64,000 nucleotides of DNA from Nilaparvata lugens (lineage: Eukaryota > Arthropoda > Insecta > Hemiptera > Delphacidae), in assembly GCF_014356525.2 (NCBI RefSeq), contig NC_052505.1, positions 10,604,171 through 10,668,170 on the forward strand, read 5' to 3'. Each line of letters starts with the position of its first letter. Position 1 is the first letter of the stretch. The notes under the pieces were generated by a model. It searched no databases. It saw only the letters and a list, made by a program, of their open reading frames with translations, and was not told where the DNA came from. The position numbers and the translations under genes were made by a program. This document shows, one piece after another, positions 35,096-47,484 of the stretch.

Positions 35096-38000
35096 AGTAA
35101 AAAGTATTGTAAGAGAACAAAATAGAATACCACCAAGTCAAACACATTATATTACTTGGTAATGATTCATTACCAAGTAATGAATCATTTCATCCCACGT
35201 CTTTCGAATACTCTATGGTCGATTGAAATGAAAAAGTAAAATAATAAACCTTTGATAGGAAGAGGTTGAGAGATGAGAGTTGAGAAATCTTCAAAATAGT
35301 ATTCTATAGTGCTTGAAATGAAGGACAGTTTAGCTAACGGATAATGATAATAATGAAAACACAACCCACATTTCAAGAACATTCTGTCATGTTCAGTTGA
35401 AATTCTTCACTAACTGTAGGCCTACTTAACTTATCTAGATCGTAAAATTCAAACGCACACAGTGAAAATACGTAAGTCATTCATCAGGACTTAGCTCCTC
35501 CACATCTGTACTATAGAAAATGCAACACAGCACCTTCAACCTTATAACGTTTTCACAATAATACTTATGTATAGGCTACCTTCCTTTCAGTCATCATCGA
35601 ATACCCAAAAGTGCTGTAATATGAATAGCGCCACGACTCAAAAGCTGCAGCTACAGACGGATCTTTGAGAAATCATGAAGATCAGACTTTGTAAAGGCAA
35701 CTGTCTGCAAAAAAGGTGATACAGAACGTTCAAAGCCAAAATTATTTTTGACATCAAACGCCGTATTCAGGATATTACACTGAAGCGTTCTTTTATTCAG
35801 GGAATTTCTGATTCGTGAACAAGATTTGGTCGTTTGATATCGTCTGGAACGTTGTAAAGATAACTGAATTCGTTCACATACAACTGAGAACATTTTTATT
35901 CGTCAGCATTTCTTCCATTAGGCCATCATAATTTCATATAAACTGAAACAACAAAAAACAACTCATGATGCTCGTTCGCCGGAGAGCTTGATCTCGAAGA
36001 TTCGTTAACAAACTTTCCGAGAATTATAACTTTGTTCCAGAGAAATATAACTCTGGTAAAGTACAAAAGCACGTTTCTGCTACATGTGCTACTGACAATC
36101 CTGTAATTACAGCTTGAAAAATCGGTCTCGACAGTTTGTTAGAAACTCTTGAGCTCTCTTCTAGAATGAAGAGTATTGTGAGTTTGAGGGTGGTAATATT
36201 TTTTCAGTGGAACGGTGATGAGCGAATTGCCCTGTCAATTTTCACTTTCAATGATGGAGTTTCATATTGGGAAAACAAGAGTTTCTAAATTGACTTTTCA
36301 GCTAAATTAATAGAAAAGACATCAATTTTCATATTATATCTCGACAATCACTGATCATTGTTCGGTCGAGGACTATTCATGAGGCTCGTGATCAATGAGG
36401 CTCTCAATTCATGCTCTTAATGAATGCAATGAATTTCAAATATTTCTATAAATGAATACGTAGAATCAAGTGGATAGTGGAAAAAGGAAGGTTTCAGGAC
36501 ATTTCAAGTTCAATTTTCGAGCAGTTATCTCGTAAACGCTGGAAGAATAGTCTGTTATTTCCACAAATATGATGGGAGTGAACATTTCTGAAGTGCAGTG
36601 TGAAAAGTATTCCCTCCAGCAGTGCTATCAAAAGTTGGACCAGAACATCAATATTTCATACTCTAGTTGATGTTGTGGGACGTGGAAGAACTTATGATGA
36701 TGTATGGCACTCGGAAATAGCTGTTCATATCTCGATGGAGACAATCTTCAGTTGCCGAATCTTTTACTTGCAATACACGTCTGTATGTCAATGAGAAAAA
36801 GCAATCGCATAGGTTATGAGCAGCGATGAGAATAGCTCGACAGAGGAAAAGTAACAGAGAATGTTGTAATACTCCGTGCACTGTGTATGCATACAACATA
36901 TTGCTGTGGGTAGGGTCGAGTATTCTGGTGAGGAGGTGAATGTGGCATAGAAGAAGAAAACAGTGCGAATGAAGAATTCGAAGAGAGAAGTTTAGAGAGT
37001 CAAAAGTAAGAAGGTGACACGAAGGCTTTGCTTGGGTGAATTTTTGTCTGAGTAGGTTGAGGGTGCGCCTAAAGAAGGACAAGAGAAAGAAAATACTCTG
37101 AAATTCTCCACTCACGTGATCTCTCACATTTTGCCTCATAATCCGAAAAGGAGGCAGAAAATACTCCGGTAACCCCTCTCCTCCCAGACTTCTCTCTCTT
37201 TCTCTTATTATGAATACAAAATTTTGTTTGCTTCGCTTCCCTTCCGTTTTCGATGTTGACGTTATTTTCTTTTACATCTGCTCCCTGCATAAAATAGTTC
37301 GCGCAACCAGAAAAGTGACTTACCCACATGTTTCTCTGCTTCTCTACATTCAAGGCGAAGGAACTAGGAGAATGCAAATTATCCTTCGATGGGGAATGCG
37401 AAGAGTTTCATTGGATCAGCGTCAATAATCTTCAAAACCAAAGTTGCTATTGCACTGGCAAATGGGTTTATCCTTCCTCACTCTTTTTAGAGTTGCATAA
37501 AATAAGGCTGAATCGATAGTTGGAGTGAGTTTATTTGTGACTTTGAGAGACAAATTCATACAGATACTCCGCTGTGGAATACAATTCAGAGGCCCTATAA
37601 ACTTTCGACAGTAGCTCAGTGAAAAATAAAGAGCTTGGATGACTACAATGGTTACGATGACTATGATGACTACGATGATGGCTGATAATGACAATACCTG
37701 GGAAGTTTCTGAGCCTAAGATAATGGTAACTTCAAAGGTGTTGGTTTTCTTATAGTCTAATAGTTTCAAGTTCGTTCGTTCAGTGCTATTAATCACATAG
37801 AAACATAGAAGTGTTATTTTTTGCAAAAAATACTGATATCCGTAGGCTCTATTGTGTTAATATCCACCTTATATATTTATAAATAGGCTCTTTAGACTAA
37901 GCTTGAAATAAATGTAATAGTTGGAGTCGTAAACGAATTAATAATTATAGGACCAATAGTTATCAGAAATGAACATCAGGGAATATACCATCAACAGAGA

Positions 38001-38188
38001 GTTGCCCATTTTATAAAATTCGTTACCTCAACTATCTTTGACACCTCTGTCTACAACATCTATGCATATACTATGCATATACTCCACTCACTCTGTTAAA
38101 TCGGAGCGACAACTTTATTGACATGATTTTATTAACGACACCTTCATTGACTAAAATACTCATAAAAATCAGAATTTGTTGATCCTCA
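35096..38188. other. Unannotated stretch
   Basis: No recognised gene. A 158-codon minus-strand frame at 36,663-37,139 sits opposite purine-rich DNA and looks compositional. A simple GATGACTAC-type run occurs at 37,640-37,680. Cruciform-forming sequence at 35,151-35,189 is listed separately. Confidence 0.45.
35151..35189. repeat. Two overlapping palindromes
   Basis: ATTACTTGGTAATGA pairs with TCATTACCAAGTAAT (35,151-35,181, one-base centre). Its right half also pairs rightward, as ATGATTCATTA with TAATGAATCAT (35,162-35,188). The middle segment can thus fold in two alternative ways. Confidence 0.85.
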
Positions 38189-39033
38189 CTGTATACCAGT
38201 GGTCGCCAAACAGTCGATCGCGAGCTACTGGTAGCTCGTGGGGTAGTTTTTGGTAGCTCACAGAAATACTCGTGCAGAAGAATGTCGTCCAGTTTAAATA
38301 CAAACACTTTCCCAGTCTGAAGGAAATCAGTAACAAGAAAAATCCTCCACAGCACCGCAGCAATAACCAAGAATACGTGACATTCTTTCAGACGAGACAA
38401 CAGTTTGATCAACGATTTTACGATTTTAAAAGCATAATTATCAAATATGGTACAATTCATCAACTCTCTTTTGTAGAGATCTATGCAGAAAATTATACAG
38501 CTTGTGTTGTAGAACATTTTGGTTGAGATCAGGCTTCAGTTGAAATGGAATTTGTTTATTTTCAAAATATTCTGTCTCTCAGATCACTTTCTAAAACTGG
38601 AAATATTTGGCCTCAAGTTCCCAAAGAAAAATATCCAAATACTATTCAAGTTGCATTGAGGTTGAAAGCTATGTTCAGCTCTACTTGCTTGTGTGAAGCA
38701 TCTTTTTGAAGTATGAAATTCATGAAAAATCGATATAGGAACAGACTGACTGATGAACATTTGGACAACTGCATCAGAATGGCGGCTACATAACGTACAA
38801 TCTAAACATCAAGAAAATACTTGATGACCAAAAAGAGTACGTTCCACTGCTCTCATTGAAATGTACATTTCAACTTTTTGCTATGAGATAAGTAGATTTC
38901 AACACTAGAAATGTATCTTTATAGGCAATAAACATACTTTCTTCAGTCTCATATTCCTTGGTAGCTCACTAGAAGTTTTATAAATACTATTCTAGCTCAC
39001 AGGGTCATAAGTTTGGCGACCATTGCTGTATAC
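38189..39033 (+). mobile_element. Internally deleted hAT transposon with 8-bp target duplication
   Basis: The element is 38,197-39,025 (829 bp). Its ends are CAGTGGTCGCCAAAC and, inverted, CAATGGTCGCCAAAC. It is flanked on both sides by the identical 8-mer CTGTATAC (38,189-38,196 and 39,026-39,033). An 8-bp duplication and CAGTGG-type ends are diagnostic of hAT elements. It keeps only the 3' part of the transposase gene and so is non-autonomous. Palindromic subterminal sequence (GAGCTACTGGTAGCTC) lies near 38,222. Confidence 0.9.
38272..38793 (+). pseudogene. hAT transposase, C-terminal half, two in-frame stops
   Basis: One reading frame runs from 38,272 to TAA at 38,791-38,793 and is broken only by TGA at 38,524 and TGA at 38,707. 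The last third matches the hAT C-terminal dimerisation region: VPKEKYPNTIQVALRLKAMF, then CLCEASF, MKNRYRNRLTDEHLDN and a short end. This domain normally follows the catalytic core, whose acidic residues would lie upstream and have been deleted. The first TGA could be a decayed CGA. The open frame on the opposite strand (38,071-38,517) is a shadow. Confidence 0.75.
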
Positions 39034-39902
39034 ACATTTAACATCAGATTTAAAACCGTCCTGAATCTTAAAAAAATAGTACTCTCCAAGAGTTAATTCT
39101 ATTTTCATCTTAACTTCTCAGTAAATTATAGCTTTCATCCGATGATATAGACTGATTTGGCAAAATTAATGGAAGGGATCTTGGTTCTATATTAATTTCT
39201 CATTACTCCATTCTGTCGCGTTTCAATTCTGATTCATCTAAGTGTTAAACTAACGGTGGCCACAAACGACAGGATAACTGTATTGAGCATGTGTGAACGG
39301 ACAAAAAATACATTCATGCAAAAGGCTTAGAACGAAAAATAGCTGTTTGATAGCACCTTCTAAAATAAATAAGCAACCAATAACGATTATAAAAAACTCA
39401 AAAATTAAAAACATAATGTAACTTTGAATAGAACACAGAAGAAAAAATAAATTATATCAAATTGAAGGTACAAAATTTTAACCTCAAAAATGTTGTTCGA
39501 ATCCTTTCGCTGATGACACAACATGTATAATTTATTATGACGAACACGTTCTGTAATTCTGTCATCTCATGACAAACTTCAGCTGGGTGCACACTGAGGA
39601 GGCGCATATATTTATTTGAATAGATAATTTTCCATTAGCAAAATAAATAATTTACTAAAAATCAATTAATTCTAAACACCGAAGATAGCACAATTATTAT
39701 TCGAAACAAAGCAATGTCTTTAACCTGAGGCCGCACTGCTGGATGGTTACACACAGAACAGTCATTTGTTTTTAGTCGGGGCGTTGAGAATAAAATACAT
39801 GGGTGGTTATGGAGCAGCACACACTCTTGTCTAATATGTACCGGCAGCTGTTGGATGACGTATTGATTATAACAGCTGATCTTTATTTCTGTGTGTGGCC
39901 AG
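39034..39902. other. Unannotated stretch, possibly a decayed MITE
   Basis: GGTGGCCACAAACGAC at 39,253 and GTGTGTGGCCAGCC at about 39,891 are weakly inverted relative to each other, and the interior has GGGTGCACACTGAGG. This is not enough to call an element. Confidence 0.3.
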
Positions 39903-39941
39903 CCAATACCTACTATTACTTCTAGTAATAGTAGGTATTGG
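39903..39941. repeat. Perfect 18-bp hairpin with 3-nt loop
   Basis: CCAATACCTACTATTACT is followed by TCT and its exact reverse complement. It could be a short inverted duplication. It has no poly-T tail and no associated gene. Confidence 0.9.
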
Positions 39942-42199
39942 TCCCAGCTCACAAATCTTCTCCTATAAGGATTACATGTAAACTTTGAAAGACCGTAGGA
40001 AAGAGTCCTGAAGTCGGATTATAAATTTTATAAGCCATAAACCTGGTCCTGAACATAACGAACTCAACTAAAGAGAAATCATCAAATTCGATGTACACAT
40101 AAAAAAGTTATTGAATGTCAAAATTTGAGGCTCGATTTTTATTTATATAGATTATGAATGGTTGATGGATTTTACTAGCAAATTCATTTAATCGATTCCT
40201 ATTTGCTTTATAATTTATTCCTTCCATTCAAGGAATTCAGCACCGTATTTTCAACTCCATACTCCTTTTATGCTATCAAATCTATTCTGAGAATTCATTA
40301 CTTTAAGAAGAAAATATTTTTCAAAGGATTTCGATGAAAATTTATGCTTCCAACTTATAAAGCATAGTCTTCAGAGTAATTGTGTGGAATTCAGCGATTC
40401 ATACTGATGGCCAGAGGCAGGTATAAGGATCTCATCCCCCAAGGAATATTCAGGTTTTTCTAACAAGCAAAGAGCTCCTGAATATTAATAAAATTCAAGA
40501 CCGCCCTCTTCCCGGCCGGGTCATGGGTTGCTTGGTAGAAATGAGACCAGATTTGCTTAGTGGCAACAGAGTGAGGGGAACGTGGTTCTGAATCTCATTT
40601 GGCTGGTCGGATCGTGTGAGAAAATTAGCTACAGAGCGAGTGCAGAGATTATTTTTGTCTAATTTTATTTTTTCTCTTGGAGCACTTTTTCAACTGAGGT
40701 CTTATCATGAATCGTTAAGCCTTCTCCCAAATGAGAGCTAAGCGACAAAAAAGTTGTACGTAGGATCCTACATCAGTTAACTCAGTGTTACAGATGACTA
40801 ATTTGTTGCATTTTTTATGAAATGAAACCTTCTCAGAAAGAATTTAATTGTGAATTAATGGAGAGTAAAAATGTTTTATATGAATAAAATGCTCCTCATG
40901 ATGGAAAGATTCAGCAGTAGGAATTAAATTCCTCATAAAAATATATAGTTCTCGGAGACTATCAACTCAGTGCAATAAATTGGTGTAAATTTCTAAATCC
41001 ATTAACAGAAATACATGGCGGCTCTGTTAATATTGAAAAATTCCGTTGAAAGTTCATTTTTATAATATTTCAAACTGGTTTATTTCTATATTCAATCATA
41101 TTAATGAGTATGATGTAAAATAAGGAGATCTTACATTGAGTATAATTCTCCTATTTTTAATGATGCTCAGATGAGTCTTTTGCTCGTTAGTGGAGAAAGG
41201 AAAGTGCGTTGTTGATTAATTGATGGCATGATCATAAATTATCTTACTGATATGGAATTTCTGTAAATAACAATAATTAGTAATGGTAAATTGATAGTTC
41301 CAGCCAATGTTATAACATTCATTCATGAAATAAAAAAAATATTACGAATAAATCAGTCTCTATTCACACTAAACATTTCCAAGAATAGATATGATTATGA
41401 TGTATATGGATAGCAAACTGGAGTGATAGAAATAAGGATGCGACCTCTCTTCCATAACACTATCCAGAAGATAGTATTCTTTATCCTAATACCAGAATAA
41501 ATGCCTATGAAACAATACTAGATTAGTGTTAGAAAAACAATAATATAATCATTCTGCGAGCTGTGAATGTATCTCCTGCTGAAGAAACTAGTTTTATATT
41601 CCATGTTTCGTCCATTAACTTTGTCTGATTAAGTTTATTTCCCTAGGATGTTCAATGAATTATTCATTATCCAGCTTTACTCTCTAAATTCAGCCAATAA
41701 TGAACGAGGATACTACATTGCAAAACAATAGTACCTTAAGAAGAGAGAATATTTTAATAGCTATAAGTTTTAGAAGGAGTCTTTGGGGGAATCAATTTGA
41801 ATTTCAAGTACCTGCACTTCCCTACAAGGCTGTCGGAAAAGTTTGAACTACTTTATCGAGCAAGATGCTGGTACCTTTATTATATAGCTCTACATAATAT
41901 ATGTACATTTTATAATATATGTGAATCGGCTCCCGCTAGACCTTCTCAACTCAATGCCTCCCAGTTGTGTTGGAACATGATAACTTACTTCTGGCTTTTT
42001 TTAAACGTAGCTCAGCTACAGGACTAGGAGATATTGTCATGTAATACTTCCCAATGAATGAGCAATATAGTCTCTTCAATGATACTGTCCCATAAATTGA
42101 GACATCAATACTTGTTTTAAATATAATAATGGATTTCGGTAATAAAATGGTAAATAGTTGCATGGAGGTATCTATCACTATCACTGAAATCACTTCAGG
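39942..42199. other. Unannotated stretch
   Basis: I see no gene or element that I can defend. A short inverted pair, AATATTCAGG and CCTGAATATT, is at 40,449-40,483. Frames here are short and AT-driven. Confidence 0.45.
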
Positions 42200-42290
42200 A
42201 AAAAGAACTTCTTGGACTATCAACTTGAGCATACAGTGAAATTTCGAACATAGACGCGCAATATCATGGTATATCCTCTTATGCTATCCT
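42200..42290. repeat. Dispersed repeat, related to 10,990-11,070
   Basis: Matches the sequence at 10,990 through CAGTGAAATTTCGAACATA and a following TCCTCTTATGCTAT stretch. It lies about 230 bp before family D member 2. Confidence 0.55.
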
Positions 42291-42518
42291 TTCTTCATGA
42301 TAGTAGTTTCTGTAATACACGAGTGAGTATATAATATGTTCCGTAGTTTTTCGTATATTGCTACACTAGTAGCCTACATCTTTCAGGATATTACGGAAAA
42401 ACAGGATGCTCATTGTGAAGCCGATAGACTTGCTAGAATGATTAGACATTCTGGGTATAATTTTTAAGTGTGTTCTTTTTTCAATGACAAAACCATTACA
42501 ATGTTGTTAAGAAGAGGA

Positions 42519-43685
42519 AAAAATCTGGTGTGGTACACTCCACAACTTTCCTTGCTCATATTTGAAACTACGATCAGACTTCTGTATATGTGTATATATA
42601 ATTGTTTTCAAAGTACTTTCTTTGTGTGAATTGTGAAATTCGATGATTTTTTTAGTCGTCATTTTTAAAGTCGTCAAAACAGCTGTTCTACAGATGAAAT
42701 ATCTCGACTATGTGTTCTTTTTATGAACTGCGCTACATACCTACCTCATGCACGAGAAGGAGGTTACTAAGTCCATTTCCCAAGGATGGGGTGACCCCCC
42801 ATTGGTTTCCCAGAAAGGAGACTCATGCCAGTTGATAGAGCTGATAAATAACTATACAGGGTATGAATTTGAAAAAAATCGGTCAAGTTATTTTGAGAAA
42901 ATCGTGAAAAAACATGGTTTTTTAGTAATTATCCGCCATTTTTCTCAAGAATATTACGGAGCTCCTGCAGTTTTCCCAGGAAAAAAACTCATGTCATTTG
43001 ATAGGGCTTATGAATAGCTATCCATGGTTTAAATTTGAAGAAAATCGTTAAAGCCGTTTTCGAGAAAACCGTGAAAAACCTGGTTTTTTAGTCATTATCC
43101 GCCATTTTTCTCAAGAATATACGGAGCTCCTGAAATTTCCCAGAAATGAGACTTATGCCAGTTGATAGGGCTTATAAAAGCTATCCATGGTATAAATTTG
43201 AAGAAAATCGTTAGAGCCGTTTTCGAGAAAACGTGAAAAACATGGATTTTTAGTAATTATCCGCCATTTTTCTCAAGAATATTACGGAGCTCCTGAAATT
43301 GTCCCAGAAATGAGACTCATGTCAGTTGATAGGGCTTATAAATATGGATAATTATCCATGGTATAAATTTGAAGAAAAACGTTAGAGCCGTTTTCGATAA
43401 AACGTGAAAAACGGGGTTTTTTAGTAATTATCCGCCATTTTTTCCGCCATCATGAATTGGATTTCATTGAATTTCTTATTGTCGGATCCTCATGGTATAA
43501 GGACCTTAAGTTTAAAATTTCAAGTCAATTTGATAATTAGGAATGGAGTTATCGTGTTCACAGACATACACACACACACACACACACACATACACACAAC
43601 ACAGACCAACACCCAAAAATCATTTTTGGACTCAGGGGACCTTGAAACGTATAGAAAACATGAAATTAGGGTACCTTAATTTTTT
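42519..43685. mobile_element. CA-bearing repeat family D, member 2, cut by the gap
   Basis: The left end, AAAAATCTGGTGTGGTACAC, matches member 1. The repeat interior is expanded to nearly four units of 162-171 bp; ATCCGCCATTTTT recurs at 42,931, 43,097, 43,259 and 43,430. A CA tract at 43,567-43,600 follows, and the sequence ends at the N run before the right terminus. A frame at 42,748-43,017 is a repeat by-product. Confidence 0.8.
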
Positions 43686-43785
43686 NNNNNNNNNNNNNNN
43701 NNNNNNNNNNNNNNNNNNNNNNNNNNNNNNNNNNNNNNNNNNNNNNNNNNNNNNNNNNNNNNNNNNNNNNNNNNNNNNNNNNNNN
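43686..43785. other. Assembly gap of exactly 100 N
   Basis: A run of 100 N is the usual placeholder for a gap of unknown size between two joined contigs. Sequence after it starts inside the duplicated block. Confidence 0.98.
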
Positions 43786-46160
43786 TTGCTATGCCTGATA
43801 CGCTTATCAAGCCAATTCGAAGAAAACCCGTTTATCTCTATCACGGAGGAAAATGTTTGCTACTTTTGCGTTCCATACTTGCATTTGGAGTACTGTGAAG
43901 ATAGTTCACTCTATCCTGTATTTCTTCAACACAATATGATTCGATTACTGTAGGACGGAAATAAATAATTTTTTCGGGAAAATGGATTTTGTCATGATGG
44001 AATTAAAATCGCTGATGGAATTTGATGATTCCGTAAGAACATACCTCACATAAAAAATTCCAAAGACTCTACGTTAAATTGATAATTATGTTTATTTGTA
44101 TGGAATTTTGAAGTTGGTAGTAATGGAGATGAGAAATAATGGAAAAGATAACATATCACACATCATATCACATTCATAGTTACAAAATAGCAATAACTCA
44201 ATATCATTGCAATGCTTGCGATCATAATTGAGATATTGAAAATCCCTGAAAAAAAGTAAATTAATGATTACACGACTGATAGAGTGTTAATTACAATTTT
44301 TTATTTGAAAATATCGCTCCAGAAGTGGAATTAATAACTGAACGAATAGAACACGAGAAATGAATGGTGAAAATTGGGAAAGATTTTCCTAGTAGTTAGC
44401 CAGGAATCTTATTTGTAAGAAGATGAAATAATATAGATGTTAGCCAGGAATCTTATACTTCATATAATATAATTGAATAATATTTAACAAGTAACGATGA
44501 CCTCGCGGTAGGCTACATTTTCTTTGACGACTGGAAACTAGTTGAAAAAAAGCTCCTTTTATTCCAGATCCATGTTTTAAAATCATCTGCATCTATTCAG
44601 GATCTATTATAATCATCACCTTTGCATGAGTCCTGGGGTCATTCAGGCATTATCGAAGCAAGAAAAAAACAGTGAATATTTTCACTGTCTCTATATGTTT
44701 TGCTTTTCTAGTGCATATAACCACAGAGAAGAAGTACAGTTTATCTAAGAGTGAGGGCGATATAGATATTTATTTAGAAGTTTATAGATAACTACCCTTT
44801 CCATGGTACATTATATCATAGAAGAAATATAGCATGAGAAGTTATCCTGTGGTAACTATACCATGTTCGGGTTTTTAATTCCAAGACAATTTTTGTTAAC
44901 TCAAGCCGATCACTGTCAACTACTGTTTTGCCGGGGGAAAGTGTATAAGAGCGACACAGTATGAGAACCTACCAGCTTAATGAAAAATATCTACTAGGAC
45001 TATCGGTTTGAGTAAACAGTGAAATTTGGAACATAAACGCCCTATAACTTCTTATGCTATTTTTCACCATGGTTACATCCTTAAGACGGCACTCGGCCAT
45101 AGAGAAAAACTGCTCATGATAAACTTGTTATTGTGAAGAGTATGTTTTCGGATAGCTCAATAAAGACCACCATTTATTCATTTTATTTATTATATGGTAA
45201 AACTAAAGTTGGTGATCGGAACTTTAGAGATCACCCAATAATTTTATTACAGAAGTCAACATAGCTCACAGACAATATATAGCAAATTCAAAATTTAAAT
45301 TCAAATTGTTTTATTCATAAAATATTACATACAACATAGCAATACTTCATAATAAAATAATAGGCCTATATGATAATAAATAATACTCTGTGAGAGATTA
45401 ATAAATTGTCTCGAACATTGCCAAATCTCGACGCTGTGGTTCACAAACTCAAGAAAGACGAGTTAAGTTGCCAGCCAAGGAATGAGGGTGGTTGGTAAAT
45501 CTGTTTCGGGCGCGCGGCAATTTTGGCTGTTTTTTCGGCGCATGAGTTCGGAATTGAGCAGTGCTCTGCTCAACATAGCCAACAACTGGAATGTGTGGTG
45601 AAACAGACGTATAGCGATCAGTGCAGAGCTTTATTGGAGAAGGAGAGAGGGTATAAGAGAATAGTGGAGGAGTGAGGGTGAGAGGGTATAAGAGAACAGT
45701 GCGGCAACGAAAACTTTGCCAAGGAGCAAGCTGGTCAACGGAAAACTTCTGCAGCTGCCGAGGAGCCTTGAGCTAGCACTGGTGAGCAAATTGTAATTCA
45801 AGTCGGAGAAATGTTTCTCTTGGCATCTTAGAACCTCGCTATTAGGTTACATGATCCGGTTTTGTGAGCGGGAATATTTGCAGAGAACTGGCGAGATTCG
45901 TGAGATTTGAAACTGGATGGTTGCCTGAAATTGATTTTAAAAGTTTCGACCTCAACCGAGTCCGATTAGAGCAGAACTTGAAAAATTCTTTCGCCGTTAG
46001 AACAGGAACTAAAGTACCCGAGAGTATCTAGTTACAGTAATTTACTTCTCAAATTGTAAATTCTACCTTTTCTTAATAAGAATATCCATTTTAATTATAG
46101 ATTGATTGATGATGATTGTGGTGAGGCTTCGATGAATATTGAAAATAACTATTATAAAAC

Positions 46161-46419
46161 GAAAATCCAAAGTTGAATACTGTGAACACCCGTGAAGACT
46201 TCTGCTACTGCAGATATTGACAACAGGGTCAACAGCTAAAATTATTTGCCAGCCCGGGGATTATAATTCTTGGATTACTAGCTCTCATCGACTATTAGCT
46301 TATGATTATTATTATTAGCTCTCATAAAATTTCTAAACCTAGCTGTTGACCCAGTTGTCGATATTTTTGCACTAGCAGAAGCCCTCGGGGTGGTTCACCG
46401 CATTCAACTTTGGATTTTC
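46161..46419. repeat. Head-to-head SINE pair, copy 2
   Basis: Same inverted pair as 12,158-12,416, with arms 46,161-46,237 and 46,341-46,419. I noticed no difference between the two. Confidence 0.8.
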
Positions 46420-47447
46420 TTTCAATAATAATTATCTATCAATTAACATTTGAATAACTGCAATGTCTCATCGATTTTCATCTGTCTATTAAAACTTGAA
46501 ATTCAATCTTAGCCATTATTATTCGAAATATACACATTCAAATCCACTTAATACTACTAACACCACATCCAAATACAATATCTTAAATAAAAATATAAAT
46601 CTGATTACCCTTTTTGAATTATCTTGTCACGACATGTTTCGGCTACTGACAGAATAATTAAAATGTGTATTCAAATTTATATTTTCATTTATATTCAAAA
46701 GTAGCCTCAAAGAAAAGAAAGACAATATCTAAACTCTACTTCCCTCACCAGTTCCATGGAGATTATTCGCCAACCCGGTTCTTGCAGTATGTTCTTAGTT
46801 AAATAATAAATTATACAATAAATTATAGTGATGGCCATAGTAGTAGTGTATGTTCATTTTTTACGTACATTCCAATGTACCGTAATGGAGATTGATCTAT
46901 AGAATATTTTCACAGTGACAGCTTATATTTCATTCAAAGAATGATGAAATAGAGATTATGACGTCAAACAGACTAACCAGAATCAGTGAACGTCAATCCT
47001 GACATTTCATCATACAGTTTTATTTTTGTACCGGAGCTTTACAGGGCTTTTATTTGTACTAATTGTGATATTGATTTCAATGAACATGCAAGTGCAGCCT
47101 CGATAAATGAATTCTATGTATCAGCTACATGAGATATTAATATCATCCTATCAATGAAATCATCCATATAACCATAAAAGCCTATTATCCTGGTGGTAAT
47201 CGCGAGACGCAGACAAATCCAATCAACACAGAGAGCAGTTTCATGCAGTGAGTTTTCAATAATACAAACTGAATTGTTATTGTTAGATGGTTGTTCATGT
47301 TAATTCGATATGATTCTACTGGAAATAGATACGGGATGGTATCAAATAATATTGATTCCAATGTTGGGAGAACTGTGCAGTAATTGAATTGAACCACATG
47401 CAGATGTCTTCCAATACACGAGTGTAACATTCTAAGGCTCTTCTTAG

Positions 47448-47484
47448 TTTAAATTAGTTTGCGAGAAGTTTTTGGACGAACCTG
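47448..47484 (+). CDS. Candidate 37-nt exon, copy 2
   Basis: Identical to 13,446-13,482 including the TTCTTAG acceptor and GTAAGTAG donor. Because the whole region is nearly identical, conservation here adds little support. Confidence 0.28.

Noticed and set aside
36663..37139. 158-codon minus-strand frame
   Set aside because: It lies opposite purine-rich DNA, has Leu/Ser/Phe-biased composition and no recognisable domain or splice context.
38071..38517. 148-codon minus-strand frame
   Set aside because: It is antisense to the hAT transposase remnant, which explains the openness better.
43543..43953. 136-codon plus-strand frame and 70-codon minus-strand frame across the N run
   Set aside because: Both bridge the assembly gap; the residues between are unknown and the two sides are unrelated contigs.
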